Below are positions 36,131 to 45,768 of a DNA stretch of 64,000 nucleotides, piece by piece (the stretch's first letter is position 1; every line of letters begins with the position of its first letter). The DNA lies in the NCBI GenBank assembly GCA_024235415.1, contig JACKML010000001.1:1-64000 (forward strand), read 5' to 3'. Source of the stretch: Chromatiaceae bacterium. Lineage in GTDB: Bacteria; Pseudomonadota; Gammaproteobacteria; Chromatiales; Chromatiaceae. The position numbers and the translations under genes are program-made. The notes beneath the pieces are model-generated. The model worked only from the letters and a program-made list of their open reading frames with translations, had not been told where the DNA came from and ran no database searches.

Positions 36131-36510
36131 GCCCTGCTCCCCTGCAGTGCGACCAGCACCTGACCGAGCAGGTTCTGCCCCAACACCAGTTCGATCACGA
36201 CGAGCCAGGTCACGATACGCCAGCGTACAGCGAGCAAATTCCCGGCCTGTGTCTCATCCAAGCGCCCCCAACGTTGAAGGGCGTTCACGATCCATGGCCA
36301 GCCCATCGCCAACAGGGCGATCAGCGAGATCCGGATGCCCGTCAGGAGCGGCTTCAAGGCATCGATCCGTGCCTGCACTGCAACTACGGAGGTTGTCTGG
36401 ACTGAATGCCAGAGGATGCCACCTGCCCCCAGCGCCAGACCGAACGCCAGCAGGGTCAGCAAAAAGAACCAGCGCCGACGCATGACAATTCCGTTATTGG
36501 ACACGGCCAT
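36127..36510 (-). CDS. Small tra membrane protein
   Basis: A 127-residue protein with three hydrophobic stretches (WFFLLTLLAFGLALGAGGIL; ISLIALLAMGWPWIVNAL; IVTWLVVIELVLGQNLLGQV). A small membrane protein at this place is typical of the PFL_47xx type ICE operon. It overlaps both neighbours: 4 bases with the TraG-like start and up to 17 with the preceding gene. The Met at 36483 (MRRRWFF) is an equally good start. Confidence 0.65.
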   Translation of the reverse strand: MAVSNNGIVMRRRWFFLLTLLAFGLALGAGGILWHSVQTTSVVAVQARIDALKPLLTGIRISLIALLAMGWPWIVNALQRWGRLDETQAGNLLAVRWRIVTWLVVIELVLGQNLLGQVLVALQGSRA

Positions 36511-37855
36511 TGCTCAGCGGACGTGGGTCGATGGTTGGTACTTCTGGCGTTTTCAGGGACGACTGCCGACGCGCCGCGGCGCGTTGCAGCAAGGTCGCAA
36601 TCGTGTCGGAAACCACCTCCTTGCGCACCCGTGTCTCGAACAACAGGTTCTCGATCTCCTTGTCCAGCTCGACAATGGATTTGTCCGCGTGCTCGCGGGC
36701 CACCTCGGTGGCATAGACCTCGGGCACCTGGCGGCCGGAAAGCAGCAAACGGCGGGCGTACAGCGCCTTCTCCACCGTACGGGCCGTGCTGATTTCTGAC
36801 ACCAGCCGGCCCATGATGAGGCTCTGCTCGGAGGCCGGCATCTCCCGAATCGCTTCGATGACCTGCCGGGTGATAGCCACACCGGGGGCAGTAATATTGT
36901 CCAGGTTGGCCAGAGTCGGGGGCGTGGCTCCGGAGACCAGGTTCTGGATTTCCGTCGTTACAGTAGTCGCCTCCTGATTGAGCTTTGGCAGGAGTCCGGT
37001 GCCGGGAATACTGTCCTTGCGGCAGGTATCACAGGTCGTGACGATGTTTTCGCCGACCACATCGACGACCCAGTTACGCGCCTCGGTAGGTGTTGTCCAG
37101 ATCTCCGTCAGGCGGGTGGCCGATGCAGGAGGCACCGGGCCTGCCGTCGTGATCGGGCGATTCATATTGATGTTGTACCCGGCCTTGACGATGTCGCCGG
37201 TAAATTCCAGCACAGGCTGTCCGGAGCCCCCGGCCTGCCCACCGATCCAGGGCACGCCGTTGTCCCCGTTAGAGGTCTCGACGGCATCCTTGGCGGTTAC
37301 TGCATCATTTCCGCCTACGCCCATCTGGAGCTTCCAGTCATTGCCTTTGGACAGCGTGATGAGATCGGCATAGGGATTTTTGCCCTGGGCGATCTCGGCC
37401 TCCATCTGCTCGCAGGACTTGGTCGCCAGCTGCATGGTTTCCTCTGCCTGCAGCAGGGCGTTCTGGAACATGTCGTAGAGGCCGGGATTGGCGCGCTGCA
37501 GGATCAGCGCCGGGAGTGCGGCAATCGCGGCACTGGCCGCGGCCGTCATTGCGTTCATCATGTTGTCGATGCCGGCACCGATGTCGTTCAGTGTATTGGT
37601 CACGGCGGCCACGGGGTCGAATTTGCCGCAGCTGTAGCCCAGTCCCAATTGCGCCGAACCGCCCAGGGTAACGGATACGACAGAAGGGTTGGCAGGCGCC
37701 GATACGGGCTCTGCCCCACCGATTTCGTAATACCAGAAGCTGTCTTCCGTCGGTCCCTTGGTGATGGCATGCGCGCTATTCAAACTGAGAAGTCCAATCA
37801 GCAGCCAGCTGATCGCGTGTCGATGAGGGAATGGGTGTTTAGCGTTCGTTTTCAT
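36494..37855 (-). CDS. ICE conjugation protein, TIGR03755 (PFL_4711-like)
   Basis: A 453-residue exported protein. The signal peptide ends ...LNSAHA after a hydrophobic core (ISWLLIGLLSLNSAHA). The mature part contains an Ala-rich segment, the cysteine pair in TTCDTCRKDS, and a long C-terminal helical region (EVAREHADKSIVELDKEIEN). It corresponds by order and layout to the TraH-like or PFL_4711 family (TIGR03755, name from memory). It acts in the periplasm in assembly of the conjugative pilus. The start codon abuts the end of the TraU-like gene. Confidence 0.8.
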   Translation of the reverse strand: MKTNAKHPFPHRHAISWLLIGLLSLNSAHAITKGPTEDSFWYYEIGGAEPVSAPANPSVVSVTLGGSAQLGLGYSCGKFDPVAAVTNTLNDIGAGIDNMMNAMTAAASAAIAALPALILQRANPGLYDMFQNALLQAEETMQLATKSCEQMEAEIAQGKNPYADLITLSKGNDWKLQMGVGGNDAVTAKDAVETSNGDNGVPWIGGQAGGSGQPVLEFTGDIVKAGYNINMNRPITTAGPVPPASATRLTEIWTTPTEARNWVVDVVGENIVTTCDTCRKDSIPGTGLLPKLNQEATTVTTEIQNLVSGATPPTLANLDNITAPGVAITRQVIEAIREMPASEQSLIMGRLVSEISTARTVEKALYARRLLLSGRQVPEVYATEVAREHADKSIVELDKEIENLLFETRVRKEVVSDTIATLLQRAAARRQSSLKTPEVPTIDPRPLSNGRVQ

Positions 37856-38874
37856 CAGGGGTAAGCAATCCAGTCAATATCAAACAGAAACCACTGACCC
37901 CGGCGCTCACAGCACTTGTAGGGCCGCCATAGATTCCAGACATAGTCACCCTCGCTATCGACGCGGCCACCACCCCAGCCGGCCAGGCTGGCAAGATCAT
38001 TGGTGCCAAAGACGTTGCAGCTCGACTCAGCTAGCGGCAATAACATCTGCCAGGTGCCGGTGCTGCGGTCCTTCTCCATCAACGGGCCCGGTGACCAAAC
38101 CTTCATGGAACCCGATGAGCCGGTCACGGGCACATAGACGTGCGGTTGCCCCGTACGCGTGACGATATCACCTGCTCGCTGGGCATTGAGAGCAGCGGCC
38201 TTGGGTTCTTCGGCCTGTGTCGTCCAGCCGGTACGCGGATAGACACCACCCCATGTCTGGAGGGGCCAGGTACCCAGCTCACGCAGACCGGGAATCAGGC
38301 TGGCGGGATAGAAGATCTCCGGGATCTCTTGCCGCCACGACAGGGCATCGAGGCCGGACTGGAAATAGGGAAAGAAAGAAGTGGTCTCTGACGGACACAA
38401 CAAACCGGTACCAGCAACGATACCCGTCAGCGAGCTCAGCGGATGGCCAATGGCGTCAGTTTCCCGGTAGACCAGATTCTTGTGGTCACGCTCCGAGGTT
38501 CCTTCTGTTCGGTTGCCAGCGCTGTCAATCGGCACCGGCAGCAAGGCGCCCAACAGACCCGTGGCAGCAGTCTTCTGCGCCAAACCCAGGGTCGCGCGGA
38601 TCTCGGTCCACGGATTCCCGCCCAGCTCGTTGTAGGTGCTGACCACCAGATCCGGGTTGTAATGCCCCACCTTGATCGAGGTGCGTACGCTGCAGCCGGT
38701 CCAGGAACAGCGCAACCAGAAACACATCCCAATTGGCATCCACCGCATGCAGGAAAATGCAGCCGTTGTCGTCTGGGCAACGATCTGTGGTGTGGTCGTC
38801 GTACCGGAGAACCCGGTGACCGGCATCCATAGCGCAATAACAAGGCAGAACGATAGAAAGCTCTGGCGGATCAT
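37855..38874 (-). CDS. TraU-like conjugation protein, TIGR03756
   Basis: A 339-residue exported, Trp- and Cys-rich protein with an N-terminal signal (FLSFCLVIALWMPVTGFSG). The TraU signature region is FSCMRWMPIGMCFWLRCSWT followed by GCSVRTSIKVGHYNPDLVV. TraU proteins act in the periplasm in pilus assembly and mating-pair stabilisation of F-like systems; this is the ICE variant (PFL_4710-like). The gene overlaps the TIGR03757 gene end by four bases. Confidence 0.85.
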   Translation of the reverse strand: MIRQSFLSFCLVIALWMPVTGFSGTTTTPQIVAQTTTAAFSCMRWMPIGMCFWLRCSWTGCSVRTSIKVGHYNPDLVVSTYNELGGNPWTEIRATLGLAQKTAATGLLGALLPVPIDSAGNRTEGTSERDHKNLVYRETDAIGHPLSSLTGIVAGTGLLCPSETTSFFPYFQSGLDALSWRQEIPEIFYPASLIPGLRELGTWPLQTWGGVYPRTGWTTQAEEPKAAALNAQRAGDIVTRTGQPHVYVPVTGSSGSMKVWSPGPLMEKDRSTGTWQMLLPLAESSCNVFGTNDLASLAGWGGGRVDSEGDYVWNLWRPYKCCERRGQWFLFDIDWIAYP

Positions 38875-39356
38875 CGCTTACCTTCCCGCCGCCATGCCCG
38901 GTAATGCGCAAGTGCAGTCTGCACATCGGTTACGCCGTATACGACTGCCTGGCCATCAAAGACAATGGCTGGATAGCGATCCACGCCATACTGCATCGCC
39001 TTCGCCAACCCAAGTGCTGCCATTCGCATTTTTGTTGTTGACTGATCGTCCATGTGCTGGATGCGATCCAGCGCGATCCGCTTCGACTTCGCAGGATCGG
39101 CTGGCATGTCAATAGAGAGGTCTCGTTCAATAGACTCGATCCCATCGATTTCATAGATGGTGACGTCCAGTCCATGCAAACTGTTACCGTTGCCTCTGGC
39201 AGAAATAAAGGGATACTTGACCGACGTAAACACCTCGATTACATGAGGCAGGTTCTGTTGATGCTGATCCGCTAACGTGACTCCTGAATACAGGAGTACG
39301 GAAGCAAGACACACCAATGGAACCCGTGGACGGTGTTTTGAGGCTTTCCAAATCAT
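38871..39356 (-). CDS. ICE protein TIGR03757, thioredoxin-fold/TrbC-like
   Basis: About 161 residues from the Met at 39356, which places a proper signal peptide at the N-terminus (VPLVCLASVLLYSGVTLA). A 20-residue longer frame exists. The mature protein has VIEVFTSVKYP, DVTIYEIDGIESIE and a late YPAIVFDGQAVVYGV. This is the TrbC_Ftype/TIGR03757 layout with a thioredoxin-like fold but without a CxxC. It is likely a periplasmic pilus-assembly factor. About 118 bases separate it from the upstream traC-like gene. Confidence 0.8.
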   Translation of the reverse strand: MIWKASKHRPRVPLVCLASVLLYSGVTLADQHQQNLPHVIEVFTSVKYPFISARGNGNSLHGLDVTIYEIDGIESIERDLSIDMPADPAKSKRIALDRIQHMDDQSTTKMRMAALGLAKAMQYGVDRYPAIVFDGQAVVYGVTDVQTALAHYRAWRREGKR

Positions 39357-39473
39357 AGTGGTCAACTCTGTGTCGATATGCGTGCTATCGTGACGCGCAA
39401 ACAGGCGCTTCGACACCGAAAATCAATTCACAAGCGTGCAGGGTTTATTTAAGAAAAATCGTCAGATCGACGA

Positions 39474-42254
39474 CTAACCACGTTTCTTTGCGATGCGTTC
39501 AGCGATGACATGCACCGCCTCGAGTTCGCTGCAGTTGCGCTCCCGCATAATCGCGCCACGCTCGGCCTTTTCGTGTTTCTCGGTCAAGGCAAGTGCCAGG
39601 GATAGCGGCGGCGGGACATTACGAAATAGCGCTTCCATATTGTCTGAGAGCACTACACCTTCGACATACTTGCCCGGCTCTTTGCGAGCCGACAGCAACA
39701 GACTGCGCTGCACGTCAGTCAAATCCTTGAAGCGGGCAATTTGTTCAACCTCCTCCTTGGGCATCACCAGGCACAGCCACCACTCCATCATGTTGAGCAT
39801 CTTGCGACTGGCATCGGGGAAGTCTTCCAGATTCTGTGTAGCAATCCAGAACCAGGCGCCGAGCTTGCGCCACATCTTGGTGATCTTGACCACATAACGC
39901 GACAGCAACGGATTGGTGGTAATGATGTGCCCCTCATCGGTCACCACCAGTGTCGGCCTTGCATCGTGCTGGTGGCGCTCTACCAAATCGTTGATATGGC
40001 TCATCATGGAGATATATGCGACGGTGAGCTGATCTTCGTAGCCTTCCCGTGCCAGTATCCCCATCTCCAGAATCGTGATATCCGCTTCCGGCCAAGGGGT
40101 ACCCGGGCGGTTAAAAAAGTGTCCGGCGAGACCTGAACAGAACAGCGCCATGCCGTCGCCCATTTCGATGGCCCTGTTTCGCCGATGATCCGGCAGGCTT
40201 TCATCGTGACCGATACTCTGGAGTGCGGCGACAACATCCTGAGTGAGCACCTGATCGCGGCCAGCCTCCTTGACGGTTTTGGCCGCGAGGAAAATCGCAT
40301 TCCGGATTAACAGTCGGTCAGCCCGGGTCATGCGCGCATCCTCGCGTTCATCACCCCCGGTGATCATGATGCGGGCAGCGATCTCCATTTCACCGAGCAC
40401 GTCACGGCCAGTGCCCTCCTCATCCAGCTCATCGTCTTCTTCCAGGGAGTCCGGATCATCGCGCAAATGCTGCTGACGTTCTTTCTGCAACACACGCAAG
40501 GCATCGGCAAACGGCGGCAGACTGACATCAGTATTCGGGTTCAGGGTAACCTGATTGACAGCCAGACCATGGGCCTGAAACTGCTGACCCAGCAGCGAGA
40601 AGGAGCCGCCGGCCTCGATGATGAAAATGCGCGGGCGGTACATGGCGGCCATCTGTTGCAGCAGATAGACCAGCATTGCCGACTTGCCGGCGCCGGTAGG
40701 ACCGAGGATCAGCATGTGCGCGTTCTTTTTCCGGTCGGCCCGATGCAGGGGATCGAACACAAGGGGTTCGGCACCTCGGTTGAAGAACACCAGACCCGGG
40801 TGGCCGGTACCTTTGGATCGGCCGTACAGGGGTAGCAGATTCGCCGTATGACTGGAAAACACGAGTCGTGAGCGGCGACTGGTTTTCTCCAACGCGGCAT
40901 CGTAGGCCATGGGCAGATTGCGAATATAGCTGTCGAGTGCCAGCAAATCGGCTTCGTGGAGAATCGGTTGCAGCCCGTTGGGCAACAACAACGCGTTTAA
41001 CTGATTGACATTGGCGCGCAGGATCTTCATATCGTTACCGCGCACATAGAACCCAATGCCCAGCGGATAGAGCTTGTTACCGCGCGCCATCTCCCGTTCC
41101 ACGGCTTCGGCGTCTTCCTTGGTGAGCTCGGCCTCCGCGGAATCACCCACTGCGGCCCGTTTGACCTGGGCGATGTGATTACGCGTGAAGTCCTGAGGCT
41201 TGGCCGTCAGGGTCAGCACCATCACGGTGTATTCAGGAAATCGGTCAAACAGCGAGAAGACGTGATCGCCGGCCTGGCGCTCGGCTGTCATGTGACCCAC
41301 CTCGGGCGCACGGCGCAGTCCCTGGATGGTCACCAGCGTATGCGGCAGGTCATCGAACCACCAGGTCGCCGAGGCATTGTCCGATCGAGGCATCGTCAGC
41401 GTCAGGCGCTCGGCAAGGTCATGCCCGAATGGCAGGCCTTCATCCCCCGGATAGGGGGCAATCTCCAGTAGCTTATCAGGATCACCCCCCGTAATCTCAG
41501 GCCTTGGGTTGAACCATTTCAGCAACCACTCGTAGAGATCCCGGCCCGTACCGCGGCGTACCCGAATCCCGGCCGAGGCCAGTGAGGCTACCCACTTGGT
41601 GGCCACATCGTTCAGGGATTCCTCGATTTCCACGGCGGAAGGCACCCGGCCATTGGGTTTCAAACGACGATACAACGTGGCCCGCACACACCGGACCTGG
41701 CCTCGCCACTGGGTACCCGTCACCGCAGTATCTTCAAAGAGGCCACCGGGACGGGTAATCCGGGCGAGATGCTCCGACAATGTTTGCTGGAAGTGGCGGG
41801 TATAGCCTGACTCACGCGCGCCGGGCTGGGCATAGTCCGCGATCTCCTTTTCGAATTCCTGAAGACTCGGATCGTCCTGGACGTACACCTGCAAGATCCA
41901 CGGGGCATCGTCTTCTTCAGGAATGGCATCGGTCAGTGCGGTCTGGATCGCATCGCGTAGCTGCGTCATGAACGCCGGTGTACGCGCCTCGGTACCGGCC
42001 GGGGTCAGTTCGAACAGGGCGCCGACACTGATGCCGTCTTCCAGCAGAAAGGTACGGCTCGCCGGGTTGTATTCCATCCACGGCAGAAAGTCGGTAAACG
42101 ACGGCGGGCGTTCATACAGCTGCTTGACCTGGTTCGTGGTGACAGGCAAGTCTTCGGCTTTGGCATCCTGCGTCGCTCTACCTCCTGCATCCCTGCAGTC
42201 GTCGCTTTGCCCTTCTTGCTTTGAGGGCGTAGGGACTGACTTCATGAAAATCAC
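39474..42254 (-). CDS. TraC/VirB4-type conjugation ATPase
   Basis: A 926-residue cytosolic or membrane-associated ATPase. It carries Walker A ILGPTGAGKSAMLVYLLQ, the VirB4-type GHIITTNPLLSRYVVKITKM region, and a C-terminal part with WFWIATQNLEDFPDASRKML. It energises pilus assembly and substrate transfer in the type IV secretion system (TIGR03744-like). Its start overlaps the lipoprotein gene by four bases. Length is normal for the ICE family. Confidence 0.92.
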   Translation of the reverse strand: MIFMKSVPTPSKQEGQSDDCRDAGGRATQDAKAEDLPVTTNQVKQLYERPPSFTDFLPWMEYNPASRTFLLEDGISVGALFELTPAGTEARTPAFMTQLRDAIQTALTDAIPEEDDAPWILQVYVQDDPSLQEFEKEIADYAQPGARESGYTRHFQQTLSEHLARITRPGGLFEDTAVTGTQWRGQVRCVRATLYRRLKPNGRVPSAVEIEESLNDVATKWVASLASAGIRVRRGTGRDLYEWLLKWFNPRPEITGGDPDKLLEIAPYPGDEGLPFGHDLAERLTLTMPRSDNASATWWFDDLPHTLVTIQGLRRAPEVGHMTAERQAGDHVFSLFDRFPEYTVMVLTLTAKPQDFTRNHIAQVKRAAVGDSAEAELTKEDAEAVEREMARGNKLYPLGIGFYVRGNDMKILRANVNQLNALLLPNGLQPILHEADLLALDSYIRNLPMAYDAALEKTSRRSRLVFSSHTANLLPLYGRSKGTGHPGLVFFNRGAEPLVFDPLHRADRKKNAHMLILGPTGAGKSAMLVYLLQQMAAMYRPRIFIIEAGGSFSLLGQQFQAHGLAVNQVTLNPNTDVSLPPFADALRVLQKERQQHLRDDPDSLEEDDELDEEGTGRDVLGEMEIAARIMITGGDEREDARMTRADRLLIRNAIFLAAKTVKEAGRDQVLTQDVVAALQSIGHDESLPDHRRNRAIEMGDGMALFCSGLAGHFFNRPGTPWPEADITILEMGILAREGYEDQLTVAYISMMSHINDLVERHQHDARPTLVVTDEGHIITTNPLLSRYVVKITKMWRKLGAWFWIATQNLEDFPDASRKMLNMMEWWLCLVMPKEEVEQIARFKDLTDVQRSLLLSARKEPGKYVEGVVLSDNMEALFRNVPPPLSLALALTEKHEKAERGAIMRERNCSELEAVHVIAERIAKKRG

Positions 42255-42673
42255 CGGTGGATACCACCCTGCTGACTACGGACTTCACCGGGTAGCGCAT
42301 ATTCCACCTGTTCATACATCGGGAAGGCCGTTGTATAGCCGGGCACCGGTGCGCCGGCGTCACCGGCCAGGTGAGGAAAGATAAACATCACCAGCGTTGA
42401 ATTAGGCAGGCGCGGAAACAATACATCGATCTCGTTAAAAGCATCTCGTGTGTAGCCATGCAGCGCCGCATCACCCGAGACGATGGACCGGCTGCCCAAC
42501 TCGCCACGAATGACCTGAGGATTGCCGGCATTCATCTCATGTACGTGACCTTCATAAATAGCCTCTATCGAAGGGCCATCCTGGGGTAGTACGGTGTCCT
42601 TGGTGCTGGCGCAACCGGCCAGCACCAGGCTAATCAAGCCGAGTGCGGCGATAGGGGTCAAGGTCGGTTTCAT
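42251..42673 (-). CDS. Conjugation lipoprotein, TIGR03751
   Basis: A 140-residue lipoprotein with the lipobox LAGC at residues 18-21 (LISLVLAGCASTKDT). The mature part has DGPSIEAIYEGHVHEMN and a Pro/Phe-rich LPNSTLVMFIFPHLAG. It is the VirB7-like lipoprotein of the ICE secretion channel. It overlaps both neighbours, by 4 bases with traC and about 44 bases with the TraB-like gene. Confidence 0.85.
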   Translation of the reverse strand: MKPTLTPIAALGLISLVLAGCASTKDTVLPQDGPSIEAIYEGHVHEMNAGNPQVIRGELGSRSIVSGDAALHGYTRDAFNEIDVLFPRLPNSTLVMFIFPHLAGDAGAPVPGYTTAFPMYEQVEYALPGEVRSQQGGIHR

Positions 42674-44027
42674 GGGTCAGTTTCCTGCCTGTGGTATCGA
42701 AATCAATAGGGAGTTCCCGGTCAACATGGATGGCAATGCGGATGCCGGCCGGGACGAAGACAGCATCGAAGCTCTGGGACTGGCGCTCCAGCAGCCACTT
42801 CGACACTTCTTCACTGCCGCCGGAAATGGTCTTGCCCAACACGAAGCGACCGGTATCGCCGCTGACGCTACTGGTGACACTGCCCGCATTGCTCACCACC
42901 GACGTTGTCTCGGCATTGGCCGCCGCTTCCGCCGCAGCCTGGATGGCCATCACACCGATCCGTTGGCTAAGAAACGCCGGCGCGTTGGTCTTGCGTTCAC
43001 CGGTGATGCAGGGAATACCCTGTTCGTCGGAGATCCAGCCCAGCCGCTTCTCCGCACCACCTGCCTGATTGCCTCGGTCATCGCCGGAAATGGTTCGGAT
43101 GGTGCCATCCTCGAAAACGAAGGTGACCGAATCGAGGCGACCGGTCACACAGGAAAGCGTCCAGTCTCCAACGGCGGTCCCACTCCACACCATGCCTTGA
43201 ACGCCCGGCACCGTGAGACCATTGGCGGCCAGGTTATCTGCGCCGGTGATGACCTTGAACGGCATCGGATCACGGACCTGTCCTTGCACCGGCACCCGGC
43301 CGACCAGGGCCGTCATGGCTGTTGAACCGATCAGGGTGGCGTTTCGGGGAACTGTATAAACGGGATGGACGGTGTTGAGTTCCTGAGTAAGTGTTGCGGT
43401 CTTTTCAGTCGCCGATGTCAACGCACTTCCGGTCGACTGGCCTACCCTCTGCAGCAGACTGTTTCCATTGGCCTCTAACGCAGCATCATCGACGACATCC
43501 AGCGGTTCGACCCAGATCAGGCTGTCTGTCGTTGCGGCACCTGCTCCAACGTCATCGAGTCCCAAACCCACCGGGATGTCACTGCCACTTTGGTTGGGGT
43601 AACGCTGAGAAAGAGACTGGGACAACGCATCCACGCGCGCCGTCAGTGAAGAAAGCACACCGGCATCGATCCGGTCGCGTGACTCCCGGTCTTTTTCATG
43701 GGACAGCAACTCACGCTTGACCCGGGTTGTGACGTTCTCCTCGATCTGGTGGCGATTAGCCAGCAGTTCACGGTTTTCTATGCGCAGCTGGTCATTGTCC
43801 TTGCGTAAAGCCTGTACTTCCGTGGTCATGGACGCGACATTGGCCGTCAGCGTCTTGATGGTATCGGCAGGACTGTCCGCATCCGGTGCGGGTGCCTGGG
43901 GTACGCTCTCCAGAACGAGTGCATCTTCAGGTTCCTGCGAACAGGATTTCAGGGTGACGAATACCAGCATCAGCACAACGGCGCCGGCAAGCAGGGGTAA
44001 GAGTCGGTTGGAGGTTGCAATCGCCAT
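42630..44027 (-). CDS. TraB/VirB10-like conjugation protein, TIGR03752
   Basis: A 465-residue protein. One transmembrane helix near the N-terminus (LLPLLAGAVVLMLVFVTL) is followed by a coiled coil (VASMTTEVQALRKDNDQLRI) and a C-terminal VirB10-like beta-barrel region (GMVWSGTAVGDWTLSCVTGR). It bridges inner and outer membranes in the channel. Gene order (lipoprotein, TraB, TraK, TraE) matches the conserved ICE core. Confidence 0.85.
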   Translation of the reverse strand: MAIATSNRLLPLLAGAVVLMLVFVTLKSCSQEPEDALVLESVPQAPAPDADSPADTIKTLTANVASMTTEVQALRKDNDQLRIENRELLANRHQIEENVTTRVKRELLSHEKDRESRDRIDAGVLSSLTARVDALSQSLSQRYPNQSGSDIPVGLGLDDVGAGAATTDSLIWVEPLDVVDDAALEANGNSLLQRVGQSTGSALTSATEKTATLTQELNTVHPVYTVPRNATLIGSTAMTALVGRVPVQGQVRDPMPFKVITGADNLAANGLTVPGVQGMVWSGTAVGDWTLSCVTGRLDSVTFVFEDGTIRTISGDDRGNQAGGAEKRLGWISDEQGIPCITGERKTNAPAFLSQRIGVMAIQAAAEAAANAETTSVVSNAGSVTSSVSGDTGRFVLGKTISGGSEEVSKWLLERQSQSFDAVFVPAGIRIAIHVDRELPIDFDTTGRKLTHETDLDPYRRTRLD

Positions 44028-44035
44028 GGTAAGCC

Positions 44036-44833
44036 CTAGTACGAAACGCCAAACGGCCGGGCGGAGATTAGATAAACAGCCGTGGTATCCGCCTCATCGC
44101 CTTTGGGAAATAGACGGTGGTGCTGAAAGGTTGCCGTCAGCCAGGTGCCCCGAAGGTTGCGTGGGTCCAGTGTTAGCGCCTGTTCGGTACGGTTGGTGAG
44201 CTTGACCGCAGTGACATAGAGACCCTTGGCGCGCCATGCCACCAGCGGGACTCCTTCAACGGCACCACCATGGTATAGCTCGACGGGATCGCGGCTGACC
44301 GGCACACGGACAATACCGGGTTGGTCTTTGACCAGGCGAGCCGGGGCATAAAGCTGCTGGGCAGCGAAGCGGGTCAGCTGAATAAAATCAGGCCTCTCCT
44401 GTTCCGGCTCAAGCCCGCCCGTCGCCTGATCTTTCTCACTGCCCTGTTCACCTGTCACATAGATTTGAATCGGATGGTCCGACCCACCGACTTCAGTGGC
44501 TGTGACATCGAACAGATAGAGTCGTCCACTATCGAGTTCACGCACCATGAGCCGGTTGGATCCAAAAGACGTATGCGCCAACAGGTAGACCATCCCGTTG
44601 ACACTCTGCGTGCGCAGCACACCCGCAACGGAGGCCGGCACACCCACCTTTACTGCGGCGGGAAATTCAATTCGCTGTTCCTGACCAATTGCGAGTTCCA
44701 GCCGGATCGGTGCTTTCTTCCACTCGATCCGCTCAAGCGTTTCCGTCTCGGCATGCACGAGCGACTGCATCAAGAGCAGCGTCACGCCCAGCCAGGTTGC
44801 CATTACGGAATGGTTCGATGGTTTTTTTCGCAT
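44036..44833 (-). CDS. TraK/VirB9-like conjugation protein, TIGR03749
   Basis: A 265-residue exported protein with a signal peptide (VTLLLMQSLVHA). The mature part is beta-rich (EWKKAPIRLELAIGQEQRIE, VAGVLRTQSVNGMVYLLAH, LMVRELDSGRLYLFDV), as in TraK/VirB9-type secretins. It ends in a DUF-like region with NLRGTWLTATFQHHRLFPKG. It is the periplasmic and outer-membrane channel component, translated just upstream of the TraB-like gene. Confidence 0.83.
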   Translation of the reverse strand: MRKKPSNHSVMATWLGVTLLLMQSLVHAETETLERIEWKKAPIRLELAIGQEQRIEFPAAVKVGVPASVAGVLRTQSVNGMVYLLAHTSFGSNRLMVRELDSGRLYLFDVTATEVGGSDHPIQIYVTGEQGSEKDQATGGLEPEQERPDFIQLTRFAAQQLYAPARLVKDQPGIVRVPVSRDPVELYHGGAVEGVPLVAWRAKGLYVTAVKLTNRTEQALTLDPRNLRGTWLTATFQHHRLFPKGDEADTTAVYLISARPFGVSY

Positions 44834-44845
44834 GGGTTGCTCCTG

Positions 44846-45499
44846 CTATTGTTCTTGCCCGGCATCTACACCGAGTTCTGATTCTTCCAACCGACGCGGC
44901 CCGTCACTCGCAAAGCCGTCCAACGCCAGCCCCCAGGGATTGGCTTCCGGATCGACCGCGAGACTGACCACCCGCAAGGGATAGCGAATGGCGGTTTTCT
45001 TCACCGTCATGCCTTTCATCGACTCGAACAAATCGAGATCCAGCCAGACCACCCAAACGCCTGGCGCGAGCACATCGACACGACGTTCCTCGTAACCATG
45101 TCCGGCAATCTCATGCACACCACGCACCCGGTAGGCCAGTTCACCCTTACGGCCTTTCTGTTCCAGGTCGGCCATGAGCTCCGTCCGGTATCGCGGCGTC
45201 ACATACGGAGAAATGCGGAAGATGGCCTTGCCGTAGTCCTTGGCTCCATCGTCGGGCCAACGGTTAAGCTGCTGGAAGATGTAAAAGGCAAATGCATACA
45301 CATTGGCTGCCGGCACTTCGTCGACCGAGAGTGTTGCCCCGGAGCGCAGATCGGGAGGGACATGCACCGTCAACTGTTTCGGTGCCTGACTCCAGCCGAA
45401 CCAGAGGACCAGGATCACGACGAACTGGAGGCCGATCACCACCCATAGTGAGCGCAGGTGCGCGCGAACGTTATCGATCTCTGTGCGGTAACGTCGCAT
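44846..45499 (-). CDS. TraE/VirB8-like conjugation protein, TIGR03746
   Basis: A 217-residue protein with a short cytosolic N-terminus, one transmembrane helix (LWVVIGLQFVVILVLWFGW) and a periplasmic domain (VDEVPAANVYAFAFYIFQQL, YVTPRYRTELMADLEQKGRK, PGVWVVWLDLDLFESMKG). It assembles the inner-membrane part of the channel. The MITE-like element begins four bases upstream of its start codon and may have displaced its native leader and ribosome-binding site. Confidence 0.85.
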   Translation of the reverse strand: MRRYRTEIDNVRAHLRSLWVVIGLQFVVILVLWFGWSQAPKQLTVHVPPDLRSGATLSVDEVPAANVYAFAFYIFQQLNRWPDDGAKDYGKAIFRISPYVTPRYRTELMADLEQKGRKGELAYRVRGVHEIAGHGYEERRVDVLAPGVWVVWLDLDLFESMKGMTVKKTAIRYPLRVVSLAVDPEANPWGLALDGFASDGPRRLEESELGVDAGQEQ

Positions 45500-45502
45500 A
45501 TT

Positions 45503-45768
45503 AGTGCTCTACCCAACCGATAATTGCGAGTTCAGTTAGCTTGTCGGCGGCTACGGCAAGGCGCGTCTCGCAGGCAATGGCCAGCCCCTTGGCAAGAGAC
45601 GGAACGCAGTCCGTAGCCGTCGACAAGCTAACCCGTAGGGCGACCCTGTGATGCCCCGCCGCTGCGTTCCTGTACTCGGCAATGGAAGAGCCATTACCTT
45701 CGCACAGCGCCTTGCTGCGAGACATCACAGGGGCGCTGAATCCGTAATTATCGGTTGGGTAGAGCACT
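45503..45768. mobile_element. 266-bp MITE-like element with 23-bp perfect terminal inverted repeats
   Basis: AGTGCTCTACCCAACCGATA (continuing AATT to complete the arm, 45503-45525) is repeated exactly in inverse at 45746-45768. Inside are further dyads: GTTAGCTTGTCGGCGGCTAC at 45535 with its one-mismatch inverse ending at 45635; CCCTGTGATG with CATCACAGGG; and GGAACGCAG with CTGCGTTCC. No protein is encoded; the 126-residue frame across it has no family features. It sits at the junction of two tra genes and supplies the last codons (LPNR) of the TIGR03750 gene. I find no convincing target duplication. Confidence 0.75.

Noticed and set aside
45503..45768. Integron attC site or diversity-generating template as explanation of the 45.5-kb dyads
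   Set aside because: GTTAGC...GCTAAC is in the wrong order for attC core sites, and no integron integrase or reverse transcriptase is nearby.
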